Origin: Macrostomum hystrix
Taxonomy: Eukaryota > Platyhelminthes > Macrostomidae
Direction of reading: 5' to 3'
Assembly: GCA_950097015.1 (NCBI GenBank)
Contig: CATNEN010000039.1
Span: 12,618,501 to 12,682,500, forward strand
DNA: 64,000 nt
Position numbers and translations under genes: made by a program. This document shows positions 1-10,640 of the stretch, in pieces (within the stretch, counting starts at the first letter, position 1; each line of letters starts with the position of its first letter). Below the pieces are notes generated by a model that was not told where the DNA came from, ran no database searches, and was given only the letters and a program-made list of their open reading frames with translations.

Positions 1-115
1 TACACCTGCCCTGACTTTCTAATTGTCAGGCAGTGTACACACCACTGTGCCTTGGAGGTTGGCCCTCGAGGGTGTAAAGTCCCAAGCCTTCTCTCCGCGG
101 CTGCGCCTCAAACTA
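1..115 (-). repeat. SINE A, partial copy at window edge
   Basis: Closely similar to the SINE at 1091-1455: shared stretches include the CTTGGAGGTTGGCCCTC segment and the CCGCGGCTGCGCC segment. Only the body is present. The tRNA-like head is missing on the right and the tail lies beyond the window edge. Confidence 0.6.
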
Positions 116-1080
116 ATTTTGTGTCGCTATGAATCCGAGTTCTATTCCGCGGCGATACCAAAATCGCAAGGCCTTCCTGTAAAAAACGGTTACAAAGCTC
201 TTCTTCTGTCGATTTTTCTCAACTTTCAGGTACTTCTCAAATACAGGAGCGCTCTCTAACAAGCGGCGTCTCTGCCATATTGTGGACAAATGCAACAGCA
301 GACAGCAACAAAACCCGTGCCAATAATACCGACCCGAACTCAAACGGGCGAAAAAAATTCCTTCGACCGCCAAATGGTGCACACGTACCTCCAAGGCTAG
401 ACGGCTACGAGAAGTACGTTCAAGAGTGCATTCGATGCCATCGAGAAGCTTCAAGCGATCGAGGCAACTTCAAGAAGACTAGCAGCTGCCAACTTTTCAA
501 CGATGACAAAGCAGCTAGACTAGACTGCTCTAGCAACATAAACAGAACAAGAAGCGAGGAATGCAATTCACCAATGAGGACCCACGAATATAATTCTCAA
601 CTTTCGGATTCAATCACCAGCTTCGGGGTCCGCGGAAGCGTGGTCCCGAATGGCGCCGGCGATGCCCTCTCGAAATCCACATCGGCACTCGACGCCGTCT
701 GGTTCGTCGCCTCGTCGGTCGAGTTCGAAGAGAGCAGTAGGTCCAGCACTGAGCTGGCCGTCAATAAGGACTGGAATGTTTTTAGAAAGGTAGTTCTGTC
801 GATCATAAAATTCAAACTAAAAAAATTCAACAGTAAAAAGAATACGCTATTTTCTCCATGGGGTTAGGCCACAGGGGTGTTCCAAATCCACTGCCTACTT
901 CACGACAGCTCCCGAACCGAATGCCCGATTTTAGTGAAAATCCCCCGTGTCGATAAAATATTTGTGCGCTCTATGAAGCAACTTTCTAAGCCACCCGATG
1001 CCAGCATCGTTGAGATATTTAGCGATCATTGTTTAAGAGTTTTATGACAAGGACAACCAACATAGCTCTGTATAAACCTC
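116..1080. other. no recognised gene
   Basis: An open frame on the plus strand (280-867, 195 codons) and overlapping frames on the minus strand exist. The protein is rich in Ser/Asn/Lys, matches no family I recognise, and shows no splice-site or start context that favours coding. It may be decayed repeat DNA. Confidence 0.3.
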
Positions 1081-1090
1081 TATGACGAAT

Positions 1091-1455
1091 ACATAATAAT
1101 AATAATTGCAGGAGGGCTGCAGCAATGGCACATTATTTGGTGACACTAGACCCTTAGCCATCGAGGAGACAGTTCTGCCCATTTCGCTGACTCCTGAGCA
1201 CACACGCACACGGATACGGTACACTGGCACACCACTTACACATGTGTGTACATCTGCCCTGACTTTCTCATTGTCAGGCAGTGTACACTGTCACTGTGCC
1301 TTGGAGGTTGGCCCTCAAGGGCGTAAATTGCACGACAAGCCGCCAAGCCTTCTCTCCGCGGCTGCGCCCCAAAGAAATGTGGCCTCGCCGTGACATCGAA
1401 CTTAAGGACCTTGGTGTGAGAGGCAAACGCGTTAACCGCTCTGCCACTGACCCCC
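1091..1455 (-). mobile_element. SINE A, full-length tRNA-derived SINE
   Basis: Read on the minus strand, the element starts with a tRNA-like head with an A-box-like GTGGCAGAGCGGTTAACGC and a degenerate B-box (AAGTTCGATGTC). A roughly 280-bp body follows, ending in an ATT-repeat tail (1093-1106). It is flanked by a 9-bp target-site duplication ATGACGAAT at 1082-1090 and 1456-1464. Two further copies in the window (1-115 and 32682-33013) share the body. SINEs of this type are transcribed by Pol III from the head and mobilised by a partner LINE. Confidence 0.8.
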
Positions 1456-1744
1456 ATGACGAATCCATATAATAGATTTAATAATATAATCAGAGCAATA
1501 TGATCAGCAATACTATCCGATATCGTTACATGATGCAATTTTGCCACCAGAGACCCGACGAGAATCGTTGAATATCTCGACAATGCCGATATTCTATATC
1601 GGCTGGATTTTATGGCCATTGTTTGAATATTGTAGGAGAAACATAAAAAAATAATAATGTCTGCAGCGTATTTGAAATCCCCCCTGAGCCTTTACACTGT
1701 TAATCCCAAATTTTCGACCATCATTCCCCATACTCAATCCAGCC

Positions 1745-2048
1745 CGCTGAATTGGTCCGACCTCCTCGCTTTGGCCCGGGTGCGTCCATTGATGAGATGC
1801 GGCAGGCTGTGAGCCAGGCCAGGAGCAGCAGGTTGGGGTGGACTCGTCCACCTCAGGAATCCAGCATCGACAGCGAGTACCTAGCCAACCTGGCGACCCT
1901 GCGCAAGCTTGCCGCGGTCTCGAACGCGTCCTCCTTATCGTCATCGTTTGGCTTGTCGTTGAGCCTGAGCGCTGAGCTGCGCGCCAATCAGCCGAGTCTT
2001 CGTCCAAGCGACTCCTCAGGCTTTCATCCGAAATCTGAAAGTCCGTAA
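1745..2048 (+). CDS. unrecognised possible terminal exon
   Basis: A frame of about 98 codons ends at TAA 2046-2048. It is clearly more GC-rich than the AT-rich flanks and reads as Ser/Leu-rich sequence containing DSEYLANLATLRKLAAVS. A pyrimidine-bearing stretch ending in AG near 1742 could be an acceptor, making this the last exon of a gene to the left, but no upstream exon was found. The complementary minus strand also has an open frame over 1594-2064. I do not recognise either product. Confidence 0.25.
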
Positions 2049-2544
2049 ATTGTCCAGCTCGCACTGAACACTTATTTATTTCTTGTCTTTAGCTGCTATC
2101 GAGTGAACTATTTTGCAAACCTATCTGCGCGCTTTCCTCATCGCTACAAGCTGTATCAGCAACCTGTATTGAAGATATAAACATTTTACCATTCTATTTT
2201 CTATAAGTCGATTAGATTTTTTTTGTTTTCTTCATTTTGTCTTATTAAAATTTCAAAGTGCAAAAATATTTACCTCGCTTGAACGCACATAATGTACTGC
2301 TGGCGCCGACGAACGTTTCAAATATGAACATCTGTTGTAATAACGCAACGTCACTAATACCAATAATAATACCAATAAGAACCAATAATAATTGCCAAAA
2401 GCCATCACTTATATTTAAAATTTGCAAGTCTTATAATAATTGGCACCTGAGCATTCTAAAATGGTTTCCCATTTTGCCATACAGCCAGTCACCCAGCTCA
2501 AGCCGCGCTCTTGCAACTGACGACCAAGTTCGATCTCCAACGGG

Positions 2545-2812
2545 AGCCCTGTGGTTAGAGATTCGGATTTCTTAAGGCGAGGTCGAGAGTTCGAATCTCA
2601 GTCCAGGGTAGCCAACTGTGTCCTTGTGTACCTCACTTCCCTACTGCTTCAGCTCAACCAGCTGTGAAATTGGGTACCAGAATTAGTTGGGGTAGAGATT
2701 AGGATGGATGTCCTAGCCTTCTCAGTCCATGGACTGTACAGCTGTACACAGCCTTTAGAAGCACTAGCTGCGGCAATCTCAGTGGCTGGACACCTAACCC
2801 AACGATAAATAA
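2545..2812 (+). mobile_element. SINE C, tRNA-derived SINE
   Basis: It has a tRNA-like head with B-box GAGTTCGAATCTC near 2590. Body segments (AGTCCATGGACTGTACAGCTGTACACAG) show it is related to the SINEs at 25155-25446 and 38261-38577, but the head differs from theirs. It ends close to a short minus-strand piece of SINE A tail (2818-2880). Confidence 0.6.
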
Positions 2813-2817
2813 GAGTA

Positions 2818-2880
2818 ATTGCAGGAGGGCTGTTAGTTATGGCACATTATTTGATGACAGTAGACCTGCAGCCAGCGAGC
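2818..2880 (-). repeat. SINE A tail fragment
   Basis: The segment TTGCAGGAGGGCTG plus GGCACATTATTTG matches the 3' end of SINE A at 1100-1160 in the same orientation. The rest of the SINE is missing, replaced directly by the 25-bp minisatellite. Confidence 0.5.
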
Positions 2881-3191
2881 AGCCAGCAGAGAACTAATGT
2901 CCCCCCAGCAGCAGAGAACTAATGTCCCCCCAGCAGCAAAGAACTAATGTCCCCCCAGCAGCAGAGAACTAATGTCCCCCCAGCAGCAGAGAACTAATGT
3001 CCCCCCAGCAGCAGAGAACTAATGTCCCCCCAGCAGCAGAGAACTAATGTCCCCCCAGCAGCAGAGAACTAATGTCCCCCCAGCAGCAGAGAACTAATGT
3101 CCCCCCAGCAGCAGAGAACTAATGTCCCCCCAGCAGCAGAGAACTAATGTCCCCCCAGCAGCAGAGAACTAATTCCCCCCCAGCAGCAGAT
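2881..3191. repeat. 25-bp minisatellite, about 12 copies
   Basis: The unit AGCAGCAGAGAACTAATGTC followed by CCCCC repeats with almost no divergence (one G>A in the second copy, a short variant at the end). No coding potential. Confidence 0.95.
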
Positions 3192-3551
3192 AGTTAATTT
3201 GGGTGCTGTAGATGCTAGCTATAGAAGTCCAGTGCTTTGGTACGCAAGTAAGAAGCCTATAAAGGCAATTTAAAAGTTTATGATTCAAAGTTGCCTTTGA
3301 GTCTTTTATGTTTATACTAGCTTTTTTGCCGTTGTTTTTGGGGCAGAAATTTAAAGCAAAGCAGTAAGCAATTCACGTCTCTGTATTTACTTTATAGTGA
3401 AGGTCACCATTTATTTATTTACTGCATTAATGAAAAGTGAAGAGTTTGTTTAAGGGCGTTTTAAGTAAAAAATAAGTGAAAAGTTTGTCCAAACAGCCCC
3501 CTCTTGATTACTTCTTTAGAAACATGTCTCTTAGCCACTCCTCTATACAGT

Positions 3552-3825
3552 CAGTGGCAGATCCAGGAATTTTGTTTTGGGGCGGTCTGTCAGGGGAGCG
3601 CCATGAGAATCACAGAGGGGGTGCCAGCGGCCGAAAAAGGGCGCCAGGAGCCAAGAAAGGGCACCAGCGGCTGAAAAGCGGGAGCCAGCGGCTGAAAAAG
3701 GGGCGCCAGCGGCCGAAAAGGGGCGCCAGTGCTGCGACTGGCGCCCCTGGTGGGGGCATCTTATTCCCATGATTAAAATTTAGGGGGGGCGACTGCCCCC
3801 CCGCCCCCCCCTAAATCTGCCTCTG
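3552..3825. mobile_element. non-autonomous hAT-type MITE
   Basis: The ends are CAGTGGCAGATCCAGG on the left and CCTAAATCTGCCTCTG on the right, giving imperfect inverted repeats. It is flanked by a perfect 8-bp target-site duplication TATACAGT (3544-3551 and 3826-3833). The CAGTGG end and 8-bp duplication are hAT hallmarks. The 274-bp body is G-rich with short internal repeats of GGCGCCAGCGGC type and carries no transposase. Confidence 0.85.
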
Positions 3826-3977
3826 TATACAGTATGCATGTACACGCGTATACATAAGGAAAATAGCCATGGCATAACAATAACAATGTCAAAGAAACAA
3901 AATTAAACTGTTTCAGAGTTCAGAGTTAGACAGGTCAAGGTCAATTCGTGACTACTTTTCTATTAATTGCTTGCGAG

Positions 3978-4640
3978 TCACCTCAAGGCCTGGGGATACA
4001 CCACATTCTTCGTTCTTCCCCTTGGTGCGAAAATGAATAGGCCAGCTGGAGTTCCAACACGGGAGCAGGCGACATAAAGCTGCCCATGCGAGAAGCAAGG
4101 AGTCTCCAGGTTGATGCCAGCCACCTTCAGCGACTGTCCCTGAGCCTTGTTAATAGTCATCGCAAAGCACACTCTCACAGGGAACTGCAGTCGCTTGAAC
4201 TGAAATGGCAGGTCCGTGGGGATAATTGGAATCCGGGGAACGAACACAGACTCTCCTCTGCCAGATCCAGCCATTATCGTGGCCTCAATCACGTGTGGGA
4301 AGAGCCGCCTGACTATCAGTCTGGTGCCGTTACACAGCCTTGGCGCATTCAGGTTGCGGAGGAGCATAATTGGTGCCCCAACTTTCAGCTGCAAGTTGTG
4401 CGATGGAGTTCCAGGAGGATCTAGAGAGTTCAGAAACTCAACAGGATACTCCACAGCGGTGTCATCAGTCAACGTTGTATCAATTGACTTGTAGGTGAAA
4501 ACTGCACCTGGCAACTCCTGAAGCAGTTGGTAGTTAATTTCTAGGACACAGAATTGCCCTCTCTGACAGCCAGTCAACGTCAGCATATCGAGAGAAATAG
4601 GCTGGCTGGAGAGAAATATCAACCGGAGAGCCCTGCGCAC
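3978..4640 (-). pseudogene. Helitron helicase remnant (PIF1-like C-terminal part)
   Basis: About 220 codons of a Rep/helicase of the Helitron type. Visible motifs are LQLKVGAPIMLLRNL, then TINKAQGQSL (helicase motif V/VI region), then GQLYVACSRV, in the order found in the C-terminal part of PIF1-like helicases. The first helicase domain (Walker A) and the HUH Rep domain are absent, so this is a 5'-truncated fragment that cannot mobilise itself. It ends at TGA 3978-3980. No clean Helitron 3' hairpin plus CTAG end was found downstream. Confidence 0.8.
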
Positions 4641-4795
4641 TGGGACGCCACCGCACTCACCGCACTCAGTCTCAGTGCTGCTTGGGGGCCAGTAGACAGT
4701 CTAGGGGTTCGGGCTGTGTACATTCACGGCTTGAAATACAATGTACAGTCTGGGGCTTCGGCGCCCGGGGAAGGGAGGGGGTGGCTGTAATAAAA

Positions 4796-5220
4796 TTTGG
4801 CCCGCAGAGTGGCGGAGGGGAGTTGGGGTGGCTGTCCTCGGAAAACAAAAAGTGACTCACTTTGAGATGATGCAGCTTTGCTCTGGATTGAGTAGAGATG
4901 TTTAAAATTGACAGCATTGTTGGAAAACATGTAAAGTGTAAGTGGATCAAATTTGGAGAAAATCTGACAAAGTGGGGCGACGATATGTCGAATTGAGTGA
5001 TTTTTTGACGATTTTTGAGCAGTTTTTTGCACTTTTGAGCAGGAATGAAATGATTTTTCGGGAATTTGAGTAGCCTATTGCACTCAGCGTAGGTGGTTTT
5101 AGGTATGTGCAAAGTTTGGTGCGATTTGGTTGAGCGGTTTCGGCGTCTATAAAGACAAAAGGTTGCACACAGACAGACAGACAGACAGACAGAGTTTTCA
5201 CTTTTATATATATAGATGCT
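4796..5220. repeat. dispersed-repeat-like block with GACA microsatellite
   Basis: An AT-rich block with a CAGACAGACAGACAGACAGA run (5170-5192) followed by TTTTATATATATAGATG. It also contains GCGATTTGGTTGAGCGGTTTC. Such blocks occur next to repeats in many invertebrates. Its position beside the Helitron fragment suggests it belongs to the same element, which is inference. Confidence 0.35.
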
Positions 5221-6184
5221 CATGAATTGCACGAATCAGCTGACATTAATTGTCAAGACTTGCAATTTTCATGCAGCAAAAATGTTTCTCGACTAGGGCA
5301 TGCTCGCAAGCTTTCAAATTATAGCAGGCTTCATATCAACTGATAGAATGCAGCAATGTGACAGAAAACAAAAAATCCAATAAGCAGCAGCTAACGAAAC
5401 GACAATGCCTCTCGATAATTGACATTAGGGTGGCTGACGGTTCGATGTTATTGACGAATTAAAAAATTTTCATAAGAAGAAAAGATAAATGACGTGTCTT
5501 GACAAACTCAAATTCAGGTCCAATTTCATAAAAAGCATCCCACTGGAGACCAGTGCGTCTAGTTTTACCTGCCCGGGTACAAGCCAAGCCTTGAGTCATT
5601 GGAAACGAAAGGCTATTGTTTTAAACTAATTCGTATTCTAGCTACTATAGGCAAGAAGCATGGTTCACTGCAGCAGTTAAGGTAACTGACAGCCTTCATT
5701 CCCCATCAAGATGAGACCCCTGGCTACACCAAAAACGCCTGATGGCGCCCCTCTCTACTTCAGTGCGTCCGTGTCCCATCTTGCCCAATCCGTTGCCAAT
5801 GCGACCCACTGTACTAGACTGGAGGTTTTAAAGATCTGTGTAAGGTTGCCAGTGAGACACTCACATTTTAATGAAGGCACTAAGCATCGGGAGACTAAAA
5901 TGCTAAATGAATGTAGCCAGAAGGAAGCCATCGCCAACCATCACTTTCAAAACTGTGGGAAGTTTCTTTCCGTCTTCACGGAAACAAAACAACCTTAATG
6001 AGTTGTCAAGAGATGAGAAATTTCCGCTCCAGCACTTCAGCTCTGCACCGCTCCCAGCCTCCCAGTGCTCGGCCAACCAACTCATGCGTGTCTGAAATTA
6101 AGGCTAATAAATATGGAGAGAATAAAATGCTACACGCACAATTAAACAAGGGAAAATACAAGTGATTCCCGCGTGTTCCACCAG
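5221..6184. other. no recognised gene
   Basis: Only short overlapping frames with no recognisable protein. No repeats of note. Confidence 0.4.
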
Positions 6185-7156
6185 GGGCCAATTTCATGAA
6201 ACACTGCTAACGGCTATTTAGCAGCTGCTAAAGGCGGTTTGGTTTCACGAAGCAGATCTATGTCTATGTGTCAATGTGTCAGAGCACTGAGCTTACTAGA
6301 GTACATAATGGTAGGCGAGGGATCAACAGTGAAGCCCGCCCACTTCTTCCGAGCAATATTTGTCTATGGCCAAGACCACTTGTGCGGAGTCATGGAACCA
6401 CTGGCAGGTCAGCAGTTAGCAGCTGCTAAGAAGCAACTGCTATTTAGCTGTTGCGGAAAATCGATTTCACGACGAACTGCTAAGTTGGACAGAAACCTTA
6501 GCAGCCGGTTAGTGCCATAGACAAACTTAAAAGCGGTAGAGTAAGGGAGCTCACATAAAACTAGAAAGAGACAGAACGATTTTTGCCTGCCTCTGCTTGT
6601 CTCCACCAAATTTGTTCGCCTACGCATATGGCGTCCGTGGACCAGAAGAAGTACAAAGTACCATCAACGGCTCCGCACACAGACGGCATACCAGCAATGT
6701 CGTAGAATCGTTGTGCAAGACCATGGGGGTCAGGCCACCTGACCGTCTCATGGAACAGCTCCGCGTTAATTGCATTGGCCACGCGTCTCACAACTCGACA
6801 CACTGTTGACTCCGACGGTCCGTGGGCGTCTCGGATCACGTGGTAGAAGCTGCTGGTCGCAAAAAACCGCAGGGCAGTCAAAGTCTGCTCACGCGAACTC
6901 AAGGCGCAGCTTCGGTTGGTATAGCAGACTGCTACTTTCATGAAACCGAAAAATTTTTCTGCTGCTAAATCGGGGGTTCATGCCATAGACACTTCACTGG
7001 TAACAGTGGTCTCTCCACTCTCTTCACCCTCCACAGAGCTTTGTGAAAGCCGCCTTACAGCTCAGCGTGAAATATTCTTACCACAACTGCTAAATAGCAA
7101 CTGCTAAGTTAGCAGCTGCTAACTGCTAACTTAGCAGTGTTTCATGAAATCGGCCC
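6185..7156. mobile_element. non-autonomous PIF/Harbinger element
   Basis: Terminal inverted repeats: GGGCCAATTTCATGAAAC on the left and GTTTCATGAAATCGGCCC on the right, each followed inward by AGCAGTTGCTA-type subrepeats. A 3-bp duplication CAG flanks it (6182-6184 and 7157-7159), as expected for Harbinger. It contains a transposase fragment at 6561-6941. Its right end lies 4 bp before the ATG of the lectin gene at 7161. Confidence 0.8.
6561..6941 (-). pseudogene. HARBI1-like (PIF/Harbinger) transposase fragment
   Basis: About 126 codons similar to the N-terminal and central part of Harbinger transposases: LRFFATSSFYHVI, then SESTVCRVVRRVANAI, then FYDIAGMPSVCGAVDGT. The GAVDGT motif carries the first catalytic Asp of the DDE triad. 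The frame then degenerates and the remainder of the DDE domain is missing, so the fragment is inactive. It lies inside the terminal repeats at 6185-7156, in minus orientation. Confidence 0.85.
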
Positions 7157-7160
7157 CAGA

Positions 7161-7907
7161 ATGTCAGTTCAAGGCTTAGCCATTGTGATGCTGAGCATGC
7201 AGGTGCTGGCAGTGCGGGCTCAGTGTCCTGCTCCGTTCAAAGAGGAGGCTGGCAGGTGCGTGTTCGTGAACAGCTCCCAGAGCTTCAGCTGGTGCTCGGC
7301 CAACCGGCAGTGCGCATCGATGGGAGGCGAGCTCATCAACTCGTACAGCTCGCTGCAGCTGCTGGGCAGCATGCCGAGTCTCAACTGCGGCAGCGCATGC
7401 TACAGCTGGCTCGGAGTTTCTGACTTGGCCGATGAGAGAAACACAAACAAACAGGGCTGGCAGCTGATCAATGGAAACGGAGAACTGCCAGTCGATGCAG
7501 CGCTCTGGACCTCACTTGATCCAAGCAATTCCGGGGGCAATCAGGACTGCATTTTACACTATTCAGCAGGCAAAATGGCTGACTACCAGTGCTCGGTTCT
7601 CAGTAGCTTCGCTTGCGAGTTCGTGGCTGCCGCTGCTCCGTCGCTGCCGCTCGCCAGTGCCTCATGGCTGCGGACTCCGTTCAAGCGAACCAGCTACAAC
7701 CCCAGCTCGGAGTACTGCTACTCTGACCTGCTGCAGGTGAGGAATGCCATGCACTGCGTTGCAGCCGCGATGCGTGCAGGCAGCAGCAGCAGACACGCGC
7801 TGTACAACAGCAGGCTGAGGACCTGCCGCCTGCTGCAGTTCACTGGCGCTCAGGTCGAGGAGGCGATCGAGACCAGCCCCGACTGGGTGAAGTTCAGATT
7901 GAATTAG
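7161..7907 (+). CDS. secreted C-type lectin-domain protein (paralogue 1)
   Basis: 248 residues from ATG 7161 to TAG 7905-7907, apparently intronless. Residues 1-21 form a signal peptide (MSVQGLAIVMLSMQVLAVRA). A C-type lectin-like domain follows: CPAPF, GRCVF, SWCSANRQCASMGGELI (the alpha-1/alpha-2 part), WLGVSD, GNQDCI and FACEF, with paired cysteines in place. The sugar-binding EPN/WND motifs are not present (DPSN and ADYQC stand there), so Ca-dependent carbohydrate binding is doubtful. The C-terminal 90 residues form a second Cys-rich module (CVAAAMRAG, ALYNSRLRTCRLLQ) resembling a PAN/apple fold. This is the best-preserved of three local copies. The Harbinger element ends 4 bp upstream, so the start region and promoter may be transposon-derived. 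CTGCAGGTGAGG inside the gene (7731-7742) looks like a splice donor but the frame reads through. Confidence 0.75.
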   Translation: MSVQGLAIVMLSMQVLAVRAQCPAPFKEEAGRCVFVNSSQSFSWCSANRQCASMGGELINSYSSLQLLGSMPSLNCGSACYSWLGVSDLADERNTNKQGWQLINGNGELPVDAALWTSLDPSNSGGNQDCILHYSAGKMADYQCSVLSSFACEFVAAAAPSLPLASASWLRTPFKRTSYNPSSEYCYSDLLQVRNAMHCVAAAMRAGSSSRHALYNSRLRTCRLLQFTGAQVEEAIETSPDWVKFRLN

Positions 7908-7909
7908 AC

Positions 7910-8485
7910 AAGTTCTAGCTGGCTTGACGCACAGGTTTGATAGAAACTCAACATCTCTGTGTTTCGCATTATTTGTGATAAATCCTGCTGAACACTTTGG
8001 AATCCTGGGCTCAGTAAGCCAGTCTGCCGAAATATCATACACGAGGTCTAACTTCGAGACAACCAGCCCGAAAGTATATGAGATCGGAAATCAAGCCGAA
8101 ATGCTTTACACACATAGCGTTTATCCGCCATACCTGTAGCGTGTAGAACCGGCTTAAGATAAGTGTCCAGAACAGTGAAATACTTCATTTAGTGTCTTGT
8201 CGAACCATCCTAGACAAATTAGAAATATATATACTTTTAATCTATAATAAGTTTACGGTACACTAATCTTAAGCTTCAGATCCTTTGACCATACTATACT
8301 GCCATTAATTAGTGCGTATTTTACCGCTACAACATTGTTCATTTAGAAAATATATATTGTCGAATATATATTTTGAACTTATCCACACGCGAACTGGTTA
8401 CGTCTCCATCCTTTTGACATGACTATTACTGACTGACCCTAAAAAGAGAGGTTTGTTTAAACCGAATTAGTACTTCTCAGCTTAT
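7910..8485. other. no recognised gene
   Basis: AT-rich flank of the lectin gene. An AATATATA-rich stretch at 8345-8375 is the only feature seen. Confidence 0.4.
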
Positions 8486-8493
8486 TGTTCGGA

Positions 8494-8573
8494 CCAGTGA
8501 CAACTAGATAATTATATACCCACTTGCAGTATATATAACTATATAACTAAGCATATAGTTATCTAGTTGTCCC
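8494..8573. mobile_element. 80-bp foldback mini-element
   Basis: ACAACTAGATAATTATA near the left end pairs with TATAGTTATCTAGTTGT near the right. The block is flanked by a perfect 8-bp repeat TGTTCGGA (8486-8493 and 8574-8581). An 8-bp duplication around a short foldback indicates a MITE, possibly hAT-derived. The extreme ends (CCAGTG and TGTCCC) are not perfect complements. Confidence 0.55.
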
Positions 8574-8581
8574 TGTTCGGA

Positions 8582-9275
8582 CTCACCTAACTGCATTTCG
8601 ATTTTTCATTGGAGCATAGATTCGTGAGCAGGTTAACATCTCATGGTCTCTTCATCAGTGGGAAATTTTGTCAACCATGTTCTTCCAGCGCATTAATATT
8701 TTAATAAATTTGACAAAAACAGTAATTGGAAACTACTGAGCAGGCCGACAGAACGAGTTTGAATCAGCACAAAATAACAAATCACAGACATGGGCCTCAG
8801 TATATTTTTGAAGAAAAAAGTGATAGGCTGGGCCAGGAACAGGCCGACAGAGCCAATGGGAAATGAGGGCGTGAATAAACTATGGACGACACCCGCAAGT
8901 GGAGGATCGATAATAGGCGACAGAGAATGTATTTGTCTAGGCTAGGATGTGAGGGGGTTAGCGCGACGGGGCACGGGGAAAAATCGATATTACTAGCGTG
9001 GATAGCATGATCGGGGCAGGCAAACAACAAGGGGCTATATGCAGAGCGAACAGCGCACTCGCAATACAAATTATTGCTTGCTTGATAAAACCAAGAGACA
9101 GGAACATTTTGCGACACGCATGGAGCAGAGTAACAAACCTTGAGAGACACCGAAAGTAACAGAAGCATCGACAGCAAAGCAGCAGATGCGAAGTAGCAGG
9201 ATGCGATAGCTCCAGTGATGGTATTTCAGTAAGTCTTTGATCCTCGGGCCAGAACTTCAATTCCCAGCAGCGCTA
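8582..9275. other. no recognised gene
   Basis: Intergenic DNA between lectin copies 1 and 2. Open frames here are short and match nothing. Confidence 0.4.
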
Positions 9276-9277
9276 GT

Positions 9278-10027
9278 CTAATTCAGTCCGAACTTCACCC
9301 AGTCGGGGCTGGTCTCGATCGCCTCCTCGACCTGAGCGCCAGTGAACTGCAGCAGGCGGCAGGTCCTCAGCCTGCTGTTGTACAGCGCGTGTCTGCTGCT
9401 GCTGCCTGCACGCATCGCGGCTGCAACGCAGTGCATGGCATTCCTCACCTGCAGCAGGTCAGAGTAGCAGTACTCCGAGCTGGGGTTGTAGCTGGTTCGC
9501 TTGAACGGAGTCCGCAGCCATGAGGCACTGGCGAGCGACAGCGATGGAGCAGCGGCAGCCACGAACTCGCAGGCGAAGCCGCAGAGAACCGAGCACTGGT
9601 AGTCAGCGATTGACGCGCTGTTATCGAACAGCCGGACAACACAGTCCTGGTTGCCGTTCTTGTTGTTTGGATCCGTACTGGCCCACAGTGCATTATTCAG
9701 TCCAGGCAGCTCTCAGTTTCCGTTAATCAACCGCCAGCCGGATCTGTTCGTGCCCCTTTCCTGAGCCAAATCGGTCACTCCGAGCCAGATGTTGCAGCTA
9801 CAGTTGAGACTCGGCATGCTGCCCAGCAGCGGCAGCGAGCTGTTCGAGTTGATGAGTTCGCCTCCCATCGATGCGCACTGCCGGTTGGCCGAGCACCAGC
9901 TGAAGCTCTGGGAGCTGTTCGCGAACACGCACCAGCCGGCCTCCTCCTTGAACGGAGCTGGACAACCGATTGTATTCACAGCTAGATGGCTGACTATAGT
10001 GAGGAATATGATCTCTAAGGGTCCCAT
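9278..10027 (-). pseudogene. C-type lectin paralogue 2, nonsense mutation
   Basis: Starts at ATG 10025-10027 and reads in one frame to TAG near 9278, except for a single in-frame TGA at 9713-9715, where copy 1 has a Gly codon (GGA to TGA). Upstream of the stop are a signal-peptide-like start, CPAPF, SWCSANRQCASMGGELI and WLGVTD. Downstream, still in frame, are GNQDC, FACEF and the Cys-rich tail ending PDWVKFGLN. Without readthrough the product is a 104-residue half lectin domain. The downstream half keeps over 90% identity by eye to copies 1 and 3, so the mutation is probably recent or the copies are being homogenised. A sequencing error is a simple alternative. Confidence 0.75.
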
Positions 10028-10640
10028 GGACGATTCCGTTATAAAGTTGAGATGGTTTTTTAATTTTTCAGTTCATTGTAAGCTAATTTTTTGAATACTA
10101 ATATACATGTCAATGAATCTTCACAACTACGAGCGTAGCAGGAGTGATATTATCTTCCGCTTTTGGCTAGAAAATTGAACTGTTACGCTTTCAAAAGTCG
10201 CTTCTTCAACCTGGAGCGACTCTGCTTCTGCTTTAGCTCAAAGCTCGTCAAACAGCACGTGCCTTTGAATCGGGATCTGGTCCCCTTGGGCGAACTTCCA
10301 GATTCTCTCTGTTTTCTCTGTCGTGAAAATATTCAACGCGACAATTGCTACTGATTCCGACAAGTCCATCTGTCAGCTGTCACCGAATTCCAAAGAATAG
10401 CCGAGAGCCACTTTTCAGAATCATTTGAATTATTCAACTGTGTTGAATCTCGCCCCTTGACTTTAAACGAATGCACCTAAGGGCGATCGAAATTGATACT
10501 CAAAATGTTAAGCTGCGCGTAGCCATGGCAACCACACCTTAAATCTTCCTCCGATACCGATGGGATATTGCTTGCCACCAGTAAACATCTTTCCGGTAAT
10601 ATGTAGATACAATGAACCGAAACAATTAGACGGAGTTTCA
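10028..10640. other. no recognised gene
   Basis: Divergent intergenic space between lectin copies 2 (-) and 3 (+); it may hold both promoters. One 63-codon frame (10163-10354) is unrecognised. Confidence 0.4.

Noticed and set aside
280-867. 195-codon plus-strand frame
   Set aside because: No family resemblance, unusual composition, overlapping minus-strand frames; not supported as a gene.
1380-1455. tRNA-Ser/Leu-like gene on the minus strand
   Set aside because: SINE A head with degenerate B-box, flanked by the SINE target duplication.
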